Source: a virus. Taken from it: DNA of 64,000 nt. Shown here piece by piece: positions 40,676 to 48,446 of this stretch. Both the position numbers and the translations under genes were made by a program. The stretch covers positions 62,001 through 126,000 of IMG/VR virus record IMGVR_UViG_3300042935_001174. One strand, 5' to 3'. Numbering within the stretch: position 1 is the stretch's first letter; each line of letters starts with the position of its first letter. The notes beneath the pieces were generated by a model. That model was given only the letters and a program-made list of their open reading frames with translations. It made no database searches and was not told the origin of the DNA.

Positions 40676-41815
40676 ATGGCATTTGGGCAGGACTTTCTTA
40701 AAACATTCTTTGGGAACGATTATCTCAAAGATTATACACATGCGAGTAAAACATTTCGTACCAATGGTTACGAAAACCTGCCCAGATTTAAGTTTCTTTT
40801 CCACGTTTATTTTAATATCAACACCACTGAAATTCCTTCTTTGAGACAGGTCTTTCAGGCAGGAACACAATCAACAGTTGGACTTTTGGTAAAAAATATT
40901 CAACTGCCGCAGTTCAATATCGAAGTAGAAACACTAAACCAGTACAATAGAAAACGTCTGGTACAGAAAAAAATTAACTATCAGCCTTGTCAAGTGGACT
41001 TTCATGATGACGGCGGAGATTTAATTCGCACAATGTGGTATAACTACTACAGCTACTACTACAAAGATCCTAGTCAACCTTATCGAGGACAAACGTCCAC
41101 AAACGGCTCCATGGGTGCAAATGCCAACAGAACAGCCGGATTTGGATACAATACTCGAGACATCTATGCCAATGATAGATTCATCAACGACTGGGGTTAT
41201 ATTGGAGAAGCCTATGCTGATGGTACCAATGCCGCAGGCGGAAAGCCTGCGTTCTTTAGAGACATTTCGATATACGGATTTAATCAACACAAGTTTGTTG
41301 AATACGTATTAATCAACCCAATGATCTCTGATTGGTCACACGACACTTATGATTACAGTCAAGGGGATGGCGTTATGCAAAACTCAATGACTATTAATTA
41401 CGAAACTGTAAAATACTATAGTGGTGCAATTGGTGCAGTTAGACCGGACACAAACGTTCAAGGCTTTGCTGATCCAAATTACTACGACCAGGAAAAGAGC
41501 CCACTAAGCCGTCCAGGCGGCACTTCCAGCATAATTGGCCAAGGTGGATTGTTGGATGCCGGTATTGGTATCTATGAAGACCTACAAAGTGGATCTGTTG
41601 CAGGTATTATTGGCGCAGTACAAAAAGCAGGCACAGCTTACGGCACATTCAAAGGAAAGAATCTTCAGAGTATTATCAAAGAAGAAGCCAATGCCGGACT
41701 CAAGGATGTATTGCGTACAACCATTCCGGCCGCCGTAAGAGCACAACCTGGCGGCCAGACCAGTATTCAGCAACGCTTACAAGCACCACTATTTCCAACT
41801 CCACCTAGGAACTAA
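40676..41815 (+). CDS. Tail-tube-fold protein, possibly gp54/gp48-like
   Basis: The 379-residue product shows tube-fold features in its first ~300 residues: PRFKFLFHVYFNIN, LLVKNIQLPQFNIEVETLNQYNRKRLVQ, CQVDFHDDGGDLIRTMWYNYYSYYYKD and FVEYVLINPMISDWSHD..DYSQGDGVMQNSMTINYE. The C-terminal ~80 residues (GQGGLLDAGIGIYEDLQSG...) are Gly/Gln-rich. T4 gp54 and gp48 share the tube fold and start the tube at the baseplate; this protein may fill such a role, or be a tube-end protein. No SD precedes the ATG, so translation may be coupled to gp19. Confidence 0.65.
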   Translation: MAFGQDFLKTFFGNDYLKDYTHASKTFRTNGYENLPRFKFLFHVYFNINTTEIPSLRQVFQAGTQSTVGLLVKNIQLPQFNIEVETLNQYNRKRLVQKKINYQPCQVDFHDDGGDLIRTMWYNYYSYYYKDPSQPYRGQTSTNGSMGANANRTAGFGYNTRDIYANDRFINDWGYIGEAYADGTNAAGGKPAFFRDISIYGFNQHKFVEYVLINPMISDWSHDTYDYSQGDGVMQNSMTINYETVKYYSGAIGAVRPDTNVQGFADPNYYDQEKSPLSRPGGTSSIIGQGGLLDAGIGIYEDLQSGSVAGIIGAVQKAGTAYGTFKGKNLQSIIKEEANAGLKDVLRTTIPAAVRAQPGGQTSIQQRLQAPLFPTPPRN

Positions 41816-41817
41816 CA

Positions 41818-42180
41818 ATGGCACGTTCTATCAATGAAATCAATCCCAAGATTGATCTAACTGTACGAATTTTTGATACTTTCTACAACTATTCTGAAGA
41901 AGTAGACACCAACGAGTACGACATTGTTTATAGTTTTTTCTTTCAGGCAATGAAAGACAAATTAGCAGCTCAAAATTTTACAACAACTTTGTTTAGAATT
42001 GCTAGCAAAACACAAACACCAGTGCTGACAATCCTGGATGCAATCAGCGATCAAGATCAACTACAATTGAACAGCACACTGGCCTACTATCTGAACGGCA
42101 TGCGTAGTCCAGCAACGTTACTGGGAATTAACTCAGCAGTTGTTCCCAATTACTATGCCGCACGTAATGTATTGATATGA
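41818..42180 (+). CDS. Hypothetical protein, 120 residues, between tube-fold protein and gp4
   Basis: The product (MARSINEINPKIDLTVRIF) is a small alpha/beta protein with EVDTNEYDIVYSFFFQAMKDKLAAQNF and YLNGMRSPATLLGI. I know no function; its fixed place among tail and head completion genes suggests a structural or assembly role. SD AGGAA overlaps the preceding stop region. Its stop overlaps the gp4 ATG by 4 bases. Confidence 0.75.
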   Translation: MARSINEINPKIDLTVRIFDTFYNYSEEVDTNEYDIVYSFFFQAMKDKLAAQNFTTTLFRIASKTQTPVLTILDAISDQDQLQLNSTLAYYLNGMRSPATLLGINSAVVPNYYAARNVLI

Positions 42181-42608
42181 GTAAGTTTGCACAAGGTGTT
42201 TATAAAGTAGAAAACACACAAAAATATGTAGGTAACGGTAGCCCTCGTTATCGCAGTGGCTGGGAATTAGCGTTTATGCGATTTTGCGACAGCAACGATA
42301 ATATACTTCAATGGGCCAGTGAGTCTATTGTTATTCCTTATCGTCATCCACTGACTGGTAAAATTTCTAATTACATTCCAGACTTTTTAGTTACATACAG
42401 AACAAAAAATAACAAAACCTTTGCTGAAGTAATTGAAATCAAACCCAAAAAGCAAAGTGTAATAGAAGGCAAAATGAGTGAACGTGACCGTGCTGTTGTT
42501 GCTGTAAACTACGCAAAATGGGATAGTGCCCAAAAATGGTGCCAGCGTCAAGGACTGGTTTTTAGAGTAATTACCGAAGACGATATATTCAAGAACGGTA
42601 ACAAATAA
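42177..42608 (+). CDS. 4: Head completion protein gp4, PD-(D/E)xK type
   Basis: The 143-residue product (T4 gp4: 150) has the family signature SPRYRSGWELAFMRFCD, a WASESIVIPYRHPLTGK strand, NYIPDFLV and EVIEIKPKKQ. Glu30, Asp69 and Glu87-x-Lys89 form a TnsA-like PD-(D/E)xK nuclease centre. In T4 the protein finishes the DNA-filled head before neck attachment, perhaps trimming the packaged end. It is coupled to the upstream gene (ATGA). Confidence 0.9.
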   Translation: MSKFAQGVYKVENTQKYVGNGSPRYRSGWELAFMRFCDSNDNILQWASESIVIPYRHPLTGKISNYIPDFLVTYRTKNNKTFAEVIEIKPKKQSVIEGKMSERDRAVVAVNYAKWDSAQKWCQRQGLVFRVITEDDIFKNGNK

Positions 42609-42611
42609 TGC

Positions 42612-42619
42612 GGTAAATA
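42612..42619 (+). promoter_or_regulatory. Late promoter inside a palindrome, directly before gp16
   Basis: GGTAAATA ends 4 bases before the ATG at 42624 and forms the core of the inverted repeat GCGGTA-AA-TACCGC (42610-42623). No Shine-Dalgarno is present. Confidence 0.5.
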
Positions 42620-42623
42620 CCGC

Positions 42624-43109
42624 ATGACTCGTAAACTTGAATCTTTATTTGATCTTCCATCTTCAGACACTGAAGATACTGTTGTGACACCCGAGTCACA
42701 GCCCACTTTCCCAGTACTACCAGAAACTCTAGATGCCTTAGACAAGATTGAGGCAGCATTACCTGCGGTTCGAGGACTAGAAGCCAGTGATCAGGAAATG
42801 GATGAACTGGCAGCCAAGGCCACTAAAGAATTTGACAATCTCATGGATCTTGGCATGCAGGTAGACAGCCGTTTTGCCAGTGAAATTTTTAGCGTTGCCA
42901 GCCAGATGCTAGGCCATGCTATCACAGCAAAAACTGCCAAGATGAATAAAAAACTAAAGATGATTGATCTACAGTTAAAGAAAGCAAAACTAGATAAAGA
43001 TGATGTTAACAATAACAACATCCCAACTGGTCAAGGTGCTGTGCTTGACCGTAATGAATTACTCAGCAGAATAGTCGATCGAACCAACACAAAGACGTCT
43101 GATCGATAA
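42624..43109 (+). CDS. 16: Terminase small subunit gp16
   Basis: The 161-residue product matches T4 gp16 (164) in length. After an acidic N-terminal part comes the conserved helical core EFDNLMDLGMQVDSRFASEIFSVASQMLGHAITAKTAKMNKKLKMIDLQLKKAKLDKD-like region (residues ~70-128). It forms rings that regulate gp17 during packaging. Unlike T4, where 16 and 17 are adjacent, about 7 kb separate it from gp17 here, filled with probable virion-internal proteins. The ATG follows a late promoter by 4 bases without SD. Confidence 0.85.
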   Translation: MTRKLESLFDLPSSDTEDTVVTPESQPTFPVLPETLDALDKIEAALPAVRGLEASDQEMDELAAKATKEFDNLMDLGMQVDSRFASEIFSVASQMLGHAITAKTAKMNKKLKMIDLQLKKAKLDKDDVNNNNIPTGQGAVLDRNELLSRIVDRTNTKTSDR

Positions 43110-43112
43110 ATA
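43105..43112 (+). promoter_or_regulatory. Late promoter for the internal-protein run
   Basis: GATAAATA overlaps the TAA stop of gp16 (43107-43109) and ends 18 bases before the ATG at 43131; SD TAGGA lies between. Confidence 0.55.
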
Positions 43113-43130
43113 TAATATAGGATCCTAAAT

Positions 43131-43730
43131 ATGAAAACATTTGCACAATACTTGATTGAAAGTGCTCAAACCTTTGATTATCGTATTAAAATCATTGGTG
43201 ATTTGCCAGGTGGTTTTATGAAAGCTTTTAACGAAAAGTTAAAAAAATTCGACCCAATCAAAATCTCTGAGCCAAAGAAAACCCCAATTTTATCCAAACC
43301 AGTTGGGTTCCCAGACCATGCCAATCAGTCTGTAAACATCATTGATGTTAGTTTCAAATACCCTGCTACTCCTCCACAGGTGATTCAGATTGCTGAACTA
43401 CTGGGTCTTGATGCAAACAGCATTGTGATGGACCAACGTGACTGGGCTGAAGGTATGGACAAAGAGTTATTGGGCATTGAAAATCAAAAGGATCTGCTAA
43501 CCACAGATTTGCCACCAACAGACGCCGAACAGAAAAAATTAAAAGCTGATTATGCCGCTGAACCTAGCGAACATGAAGTTGTTAAAAATTCTGCCAAGGA
43601 TGCCAACTGGACTGTGGCCGGAGGCAAGACTGCACCTGCACAGACAACAAATCAATTGCCAATGGGAGTCAAAAGCCCAATGACAACAATTAAAAGACCA
43701 CCCAAGCCTGCAACCGGCTTCATGAAATAA
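43131..43730 (+). CDS. Candidate internal head protein with capsid-targeting N-terminus, 199 residues
   Basis: The N-terminus MKTFAQYLIE followed by SA closely resembles the T4 capsid-targeting sequence of internal proteins (as I recall it, MKTYQEFIAE) and ends in L-x-E, the gp21 cut site. The rest has an alpha/beta domain (YRIKIIGDLPGGFMKAF ... SVNIIDVSFKYPATPPQVIQIAELLG) and a Pro/Lys-rich tail (TTIKRPPKPATGFMK). I infer packaging into the head and ejection with DNA. No known effector family is recognised. It heads a run of similar genes after gp16. Confidence 0.7.
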   Translation: MKTFAQYLIESAQTFDYRIKIIGDLPGGFMKAFNEKLKKFDPIKISEPKKTPILSKPVGFPDHANQSVNIIDVSFKYPATPPQVIQIAELLGLDANSIVMDQRDWAEGMDKELLGIENQKDLLTTDLPPTDAEQKKLKADYAAEPSEHEVVKNSAKDANWTVAGGKTAPAQTTNQLPMGVKSPMTTIKRPPKPATGFMK

Positions 43731-43740
43731 GGAAAACAAC

Positions 43741-46032
43741 ATGACATTTTTTTACGACTTAAACAAGAAGCTGAGTGACTTGGCTGATAAACAAACTCTA
43801 AATGAAGGCATGAGCCGTGCTGCCAAGGGCTATGAAAAATACGGCAAGGAAGGCATGGAAGCCTTGGCCAAGGCCGGACGTGAAGGCAAGGCATTGGATC
43901 CTGTTCGCAAAAAACACGACAAGTACGACGAAGGTATGATCGGAACTGGCATTGGCGCAGGTCTTGGCGCACTGGCTCTTGGTCCACTAGGAGCAGTAGG
44001 CGGCGCAATTGCCGGCGACAAAATAGGTGATGCATTTGATGAAGACATGAGCAATGTAGTTAAAAAAATTGGCAGTGGTGTAAAGAAAGTTGGTCAGAAG
44101 GCCCTTGATACATTGGGCCATGGCAGTGACGAAGACATGATCCGTGACCTACAACGCAAAGCAGGCTTGCCACAAACAGGCAAGAAGCCCACTGGTGCTA
44201 GACCTACCGGCCACCCAATGGACGAAGGCGACATGGAAGAAGGCAATGAATTCAGCGGTGCATTACAAAACGCTAAAGCAACTGGACAAAAAGAATTTGA
44301 AGTTGACGGTAAAGAATATCCAGTCAAAGAAGCAGCCAAATGGCGCGATGCCAAGTACAAAGACAAACTGTACACACAAGAACCTCCTGACTATGAAAAC
44401 GATGATTACAGCATGGATGACTACTACAATGGTCCAAAACCAGATGACTATCCTGGCTCAAAGAATCTAAAAGGTGGTGGTGAATTTGATCACAACGATC
44501 CTTTACAAAAAGGACAAGGTATTGGCCGTAGCGGCATCAAGCACAACATACTAGATCGTGGGCCAAGAAAAGGAATGCCATCAAGAGACCAAATCACCAG
44601 TCTCAAAGGCAGTATTAAGGATGCACACGGAACACATGCACGACCCAATCTACCCGAAGCTGATGCACCAATGACTGCTAAACAAAAGTCATTTGCCGCA
44701 CTAGCCGAACCCAAAAACAAAATCACTTTTGCTGACAAGATTGCTGGCGCCAAGAAAGAAGTTGACGAAATGCTAGGTGACGTGGCTGCCGAAGCCATGA
44801 AGAAAGCACTAGGTGGCGGCATGGGCCGTAGTGCCGAAATGGAAGAAAAAGAAGATAACAGCCCATTCACAGCACACAAGCGTCCACGTGTAGAAAGACC
44901 CAAAGTTGGTAGTATTGAGCGTGGAGCATTGCATGACATCGAGCACACAGCAACTGGCCGCAAAGTAACACGCAGAGTTGATCCCAACACTGGCCACAGC
45001 GTGGGTACAGACGACACACCAGCCGCAGGAGACAAGCGCGGTAAAGGACGCCCAAAAGGCACAGGCAAAAGCATTGGAGCCAAAGGACCAAGCGGTACTT
45101 CTAAACTAATGACCAAAGAAGGTTCAGACTCAGGCCAAGCTCAAGAAATTTATAATGAACTTGCAGAACTACGTGCAATTGCTAAGAAAGCTCAGGGCGG
45201 AGGACAAATGCCACCAGGCTTTGCCAGTCGTCTTGAAAGCTCACTGTGGGCCGCAATGACAATGATTAAAAACAATCAGCCCGGTAATGCACAAGTTAGA
45301 GAAGAAGAATTGGACGAAAAAGCAACTAGCAAGAAGCAACAAAAGTTCATGGGCATGGTTCATGCCGCACAAAAAGGCAAAAAGCCAGCATCAAAAGAAG
45401 TTGCTAAAACAGCCAAAAGCATGGGCAAGAAAGATGCAGAAGACTTTGCCAGCACCAAGCACAAAGGTTTGCCTGAAAAGAAAACCAAGAAAAAAGAAGT
45501 TGAAGAAACAACAGTGGCAGGTTCAGTTGCAACTGCACCCAGCACAGGCAAAGCCAACGGCATGTTTGGCAAAGGCGTGTACGAAGCAAAGTTAGCTGAA
45601 AGTTTCAATGCTAAAATGGCACAACTCAATGAAGGCATGAATATCAATGCTTCTACAGATTCCGAAGGACACAATAGCATTACTGTATCTGCCACAGATG
45701 AAGATGCAGGAAAACTAGCACAAATTTTAAAGTTGGCTGGCATGGGCGGTGGCAGTGACGGCTACTCAGAAGTTTGCTCATCCTGCGGTTCTAGAGAATG
45801 TGGTTGTAATCAAGTTGACGAAGAGTTGGCCAACAGCGCAGACAACACTGAGTATGCTGGAATTGACACAATGACCAAAACACTCAGTGGTGGATTAAAC
45901 GGTCCTAAGACTACTGGACAAACAACAACTCCTGTGGTCAACCGTGATCCGGCTCGTGGATCAGTTGGTCCTGTGGCTGAAAGCCAAGAAGCCCGTTTGT
46001 GGGAATTATATCAACGTTATTCTACAAAATGA
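43741..46032 (+). CDS. Large basic, glycine-zipper internal head protein candidate, 763 residues
   Basis: The product is Lys/Gly-rich and low in complexity over much of its length. Possible gp21 sites are TLNE at residues 19-22 and QLNE at 628-631, both followed by Gly-Met. Residues ~68-98 form a GxxxG-rich hydrophobic segment (IGTGIGAGLGALALGPLGAV) able to span a membrane. The C-terminal part has CSSCGSRECGC, a possible metal knuckle. A Lys-rich stretch around 530-600 (KKPASKEVAKTAKSMGKKD) would bind DNA. I infer an internal virion protein that may be processed and ejected. The next ATG overlaps its stop (ATGA). Confidence 0.65.
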   Translation: MTFFYDLNKKLSDLADKQTLNEGMSRAAKGYEKYGKEGMEALAKAGREGKALDPVRKKHDKYDEGMIGTGIGAGLGALALGPLGAVGGAIAGDKIGDAFDEDMSNVVKKIGSGVKKVGQKALDTLGHGSDEDMIRDLQRKAGLPQTGKKPTGARPTGHPMDEGDMEEGNEFSGALQNAKATGQKEFEVDGKEYPVKEAAKWRDAKYKDKLYTQEPPDYENDDYSMDDYYNGPKPDDYPGSKNLKGGGEFDHNDPLQKGQGIGRSGIKHNILDRGPRKGMPSRDQITSLKGSIKDAHGTHARPNLPEADAPMTAKQKSFAALAEPKNKITFADKIAGAKKEVDEMLGDVAAEAMKKALGGGMGRSAEMEEKEDNSPFTAHKRPRVERPKVGSIERGALHDIEHTATGRKVTRRVDPNTGHSVGTDDTPAAGDKRGKGRPKGTGKSIGAKGPSGTSKLMTKEGSDSGQAQEIYNELAELRAIAKKAQGGGQMPPGFASRLESSLWAAMTMIKNNQPGNAQVREEELDEKATSKKQQKFMGMVHAAQKGKKPASKEVAKTAKSMGKKDAEDFASTKHKGLPEKKTKKKEVEETTVAGSVATAPSTGKANGMFGKGVYEAKLAESFNAKMAQLNEGMNINASTDSEGHNSITVSATDEDAGKLAQILKLAGMGGGSDGYSEVCSSCGSRECGCNQVDEELANSADNTEYAGIDTMTKTLSGGLNGPKTTGQTTTPVVNRDPARGSVGPVAESQEARLWELYQRYSTK

Positions 46033-47090
46033 AAACATTAAAAGATTACCTAACTGAAGCCGAGGAGTGGTCCGCTACTCCTGCTGTGGGCGACACATTT
46101 GCCTTTGACTACGGAGATCAATGCCTGGTAGAAACTCACATTGTTGATGTGGTTGGAAACGATATTATTCTTCATGCTGATGCTCGTGCAATTGAACTGC
46201 TGGAATCTCACGGATTTACTTCTGAAGAAATTCGTCGTTATGGTGCAGTAGGAAATAGCCCAGGTATGGGATATAGCATTGGCGAAGACCAATCAGCTGG
46301 AGTACTGGCAGCAAAAGAAATAGACACAGATATCACTAATCCCATGCCAGGAGTACACGAAAGTTTGGACGATGAAACATCTCCGGCTGAACGTGCAATC
46401 TTACATCGTATTTTGATGCAACACTCGAGTTTGTTAGGTCGTCATGGACCACAGGCAGTGATGGATGCTGTTAAAGATGTTGCCGAGTGGGTTGGGGATG
46501 TAGAAGAAATTGGATCCAGCGATGTTAGTGGTTGGGTACGAGACGTTATCCGCACACTAGATGATTCATCTGATCAAGTAAAAGAATCCGATATTGATGT
46601 GATTGACAGCGGAGAATACGACCAAGAAGGCGATATGGCCAAAGATGATCTTGAAACCATTGTTCGTGCCGCTCGTAGACTCACAGGCATGTTAGACGAC
46701 AATGAAAACATGCCAGAATGGGTACAGTCAAAAATCAACAAAGCCGCAGACTATGTTGACACAGCCGCAGATTATATTGAAAGCAATCAAGACGAGTCTG
46801 ATGAAGTTGAAATGACCGAAGCTGAGTATCAAGGTCGTAACGTGCCGCTGAGCAAACCCATGCGTGGTGATGTTAAAAAGTTTAAAGTTTATGTCAAAGA
46901 TCCCAGCACCGGTAACATTAAAAAAGTAAACTTTGGACATGGTGGCACAAGTGCTAAACGTGCTGGCCAAAAGACAATGAAGATCAAGAAATCTGACCCT
47001 GCACGTCGTAAGAGTTTTAGAGCAAGACACAACTGCGAAAACCCAGGGCCAAGAACTAAAGCACGTTATTGGTCTTGCCGAGCATGGTAA
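46029..47090 (+). CDS. Internal head protein candidate with conserved basic C-terminal domain, 353 residues
   Basis: Start at ATG 46029 (MKTLKDYLTE, then AE), overlapping the previous stop; an earlier in-frame ATG at 45999 lies inside the previous gene. The N-terminus again looks like a capsid-targeting sequence with an L-T-E cut site. The middle is acidic and helical. The C-terminal ~80 residues (GRNVPLSKPMRGDVKKFKVYVKD ... RRKSFRARHNCENPG, TKARYWSCRAW) match a basic domain common in aquatic T4-like phages (I believe DUF5872), with two Cys and one His that might bind metal. Its function is unknown. Confidence 0.7.
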   Translation: MKTLKDYLTEAEEWSATPAVGDTFAFDYGDQCLVETHIVDVVGNDIILHADARAIELLESHGFTSEEIRRYGAVGNSPGMGYSIGEDQSAGVLAAKEIDTDITNPMPGVHESLDDETSPAERAILHRILMQHSSLLGRHGPQAVMDAVKDVAEWVGDVEEIGSSDVSGWVRDVIRTLDDSSDQVKESDIDVIDSGEYDQEGDMAKDDLETIVRAARRLTGMLDDNENMPEWVQSKINKAADYVDTAADYIESNQDESDEVEMTEAEYQGRNVPLSKPMRGDVKKFKVYVKDPSTGNIKKVNFGHGGTSAKRAGQKTMKIKKSDPARRKSFRARHNCENPGPRTKARYWSCRAW

Positions 47091-47106
47091 AAAAGGAAAA
47101 TAACAA

Positions 47107-47385
47107 ATGAGTCAAGCAAACGTTTATACATCAGCCAGTAGTCAAACATGGTACACAGATAAAGCTAGAATATCCACAGGTACAAACACAGTTACATACA
47201 ATGTAAATTTAGTATATGGTCCGTCTACTGGTAATTTATATTCAAATCCCATTGTGATTCCTGCAAACAATCGTGTGACTGTTTGGGTAGGAGTTGGCAA
47301 TCAACTCACAATCACTGGGTCTAACGCCACTATACAAGAAGTTGGTACCGCAAGCTCAGGACAAGTTGGCGTCTGGCAGCCATAA
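47107..47385 (+). CDS. Small beta-rich virion protein, 92 residues
   Basis: The product (MSQANVYTSASSQTWYTDKARI) is Ser/Thr/Asn-rich with strands TNTVTYNVNLVYGP, NRVTVWVGVGNQLTITG. It resembles a small decoration or fibre-tip protein, comparable in size and composition to the one at 13786. SD AAAGGAAA precedes the ATG, and its stop overlaps the next ATG by one base. It lacks the capsid-targeting N-terminus of its neighbours. Confidence 0.6.
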   Translation: MSQANVYTSASSQTWYTDKARISTGTNTVTYNVNLVYGPSTGNLYSNPIVIPANNRVTVWVGVGNQLTITGSNATIQEVGTASSGQVGVWQP

Positions 47386-47756
47386 TGAGAGCACGTGAAT
47401 TCATTGCGGAAAGAGACGGCACTATAGGCACACGCAGACAAGCTGCCACTGTGGGTCTTGATGTGTTCGGTGATGCTGAACGAACAAACAGTGACTATAC
47501 TCTTAATCGCGTGATGATGGCAGTGGCCATGGCTGACGGATCAAACACACCTATCAAGATGGATGCCAAAAGTTGGGTAGGTAAAAAACGCTCTGCACAT
47601 CCTTATACCAAGATTGAACAAAACATGCTCAAGCAAGCTTTCAAAGCCGCTGGCGCAGACTACAAAGATTTAAACAATGGCGACCTGGACAGCGAAGAAC
47701 ATCCAGAAGTGAATACTGCAAGCCCTGTTGTGGGCTTCAAAGGTTATCCAAGATGA
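47385..47756 (+). CDS. Internal head protein candidate A (MRAREFIAE ... FKGYPR), 123 residues
   Basis: The N-terminus MRAREFIAE followed by RD resembles the T4 capsid-targeting sequence with an I-x-E cut site. The C-terminus SPVVGFKGYPR is shared with the next protein (SPVKAFKGYPR). Between them is a region of about 100 residues (GTIGTRRQAATVGLDVFGDAERT...MLKQAFKAAGADYKDL) not similar to its neighbour. The ends are conserved while the middle differs, as in the T4 internal proteins. The stop overlaps the next ATG by 4 bases. Confidence 0.7.
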   Translation: MRAREFIAERDGTIGTRRQAATVGLDVFGDAERTNSDYTLNRVMMAVAMADGSNTPIKMDAKSWVGKKRSAHPYTKIEQNMLKQAFKAAGADYKDLNNGDLDSEEHPEVNTASPVVGFKGYPR

Positions 47757-48145
47757 GAGCACGTGAGTTTATCACAGAACAGGCATCTGAATTGCCTCCC
47801 GAGCAGGCCGATCCCATGCGTTACACCTATGTGGTACCTGGGCTGTCAGCCGCTGACCCATATAGAAATTATAGATTTGGTGTAGCTCTAGCCCGAGCAA
47901 GAAGTGATGCTGGCAAAGCCGACGGAGTTAACCCCGACATACCTGAATGGCACAACGAGACTGCATTTGGGGAACACGGCATTGTTGCAGGCATGACCCC
48001 AGGAGTTGATCAACTCATTGATGCCGCATTACAAATGACCAACACACCTGGCGGTAAACGACTGGTGTCAAGTGGTCCCAGTGAAGAACCTGCCTTTGTA
48101 GATACACAAAGTCCTGTAAAGGCATTCAAAGGATATCCACGATAA
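47753..48145 (+). CDS. Internal head protein candidate B (MRAREFITE ... FKGYPR), 130 residues
   Basis: It begins MRAREFITE followed by QA and ends SPVKAFKGYPR, the same bookends as the preceding gene. The middle (YTYVVPGLSAADPYRNYRFGVALARARSDAGKADGVNPDIPEW ... VDQLIDAALQMTNTPGG in part) resembles a domain seen in other aquatic phage virion proteins, but I cannot name it. I infer gp21 cleavage after ITE and packaging into the head. The next ATG overlaps the stop by one base. Confidence 0.7.
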   Translation: MRAREFITEQASELPPEQADPMRYTYVVPGLSAADPYRNYRFGVALARARSDAGKADGVNPDIPEWHNETAFGEHGIVAGMTPGVDQLIDAALQMTNTPGGKRLVSSGPSEEPAFVDTQSPVKAFKGYPR

Positions 48146-48420
48146 TGGCAAACCCACCACCATACAACAACATCACAGGCATCAGCCGTGCTGTAATGAA
48201 AGACAACGCTCAGGTAACTCTCGCAAACTATGACGGCAATGCTAGACCCGGCGAGCTAGTTGTTGACCAAACTACCGATCAAGTGTTTATTGGCAATAGT
48301 TCAGGTGCATTAACACAGATTGCCGCAGGCATTGAGAACGGTGGATCCAGTGGATTGCCCGCAGGATTTTATCAAATGGCATACAATCCAACCACAGGTG
48401 AGATTGTTTACTACACTTAA
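48145..48420 (+). CDS. Small fibre-type protein, 91 residues
   Basis: The product contains SRAVMKDNAQVTLANYDGNARPG and ELVVDQTTDQVFIGNSSGAL, similar in pattern to the N-terminal attachment domains of phage fibres (compare GANGEISVDTDLHVLRIADG in the gene at 23488). At 91 residues it is a short stand-alone version ending PTTGEIVYYT. It directly precedes another virion surface protein gene. Confidence 0.7.
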   Translation: MANPPPYNNITGISRAVMKDNAQVTLANYDGNARPGELVVDQTTDQVFIGNSSGALTQIAAGIENGGSSGLPAGFYQMAYNPTTGEIVYYT

Positions 48421-48446
48421 CGTTGTCAATATAAGAAAGAAACACA

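Noticed and set aside
45999-46028. Upstream start of the 46029 gene
   Set aside because: It lies inside the preceding gene, and the capsid-targeting-like MKTLKDYLTE begins at 46029 with a typical ATGA overlap.
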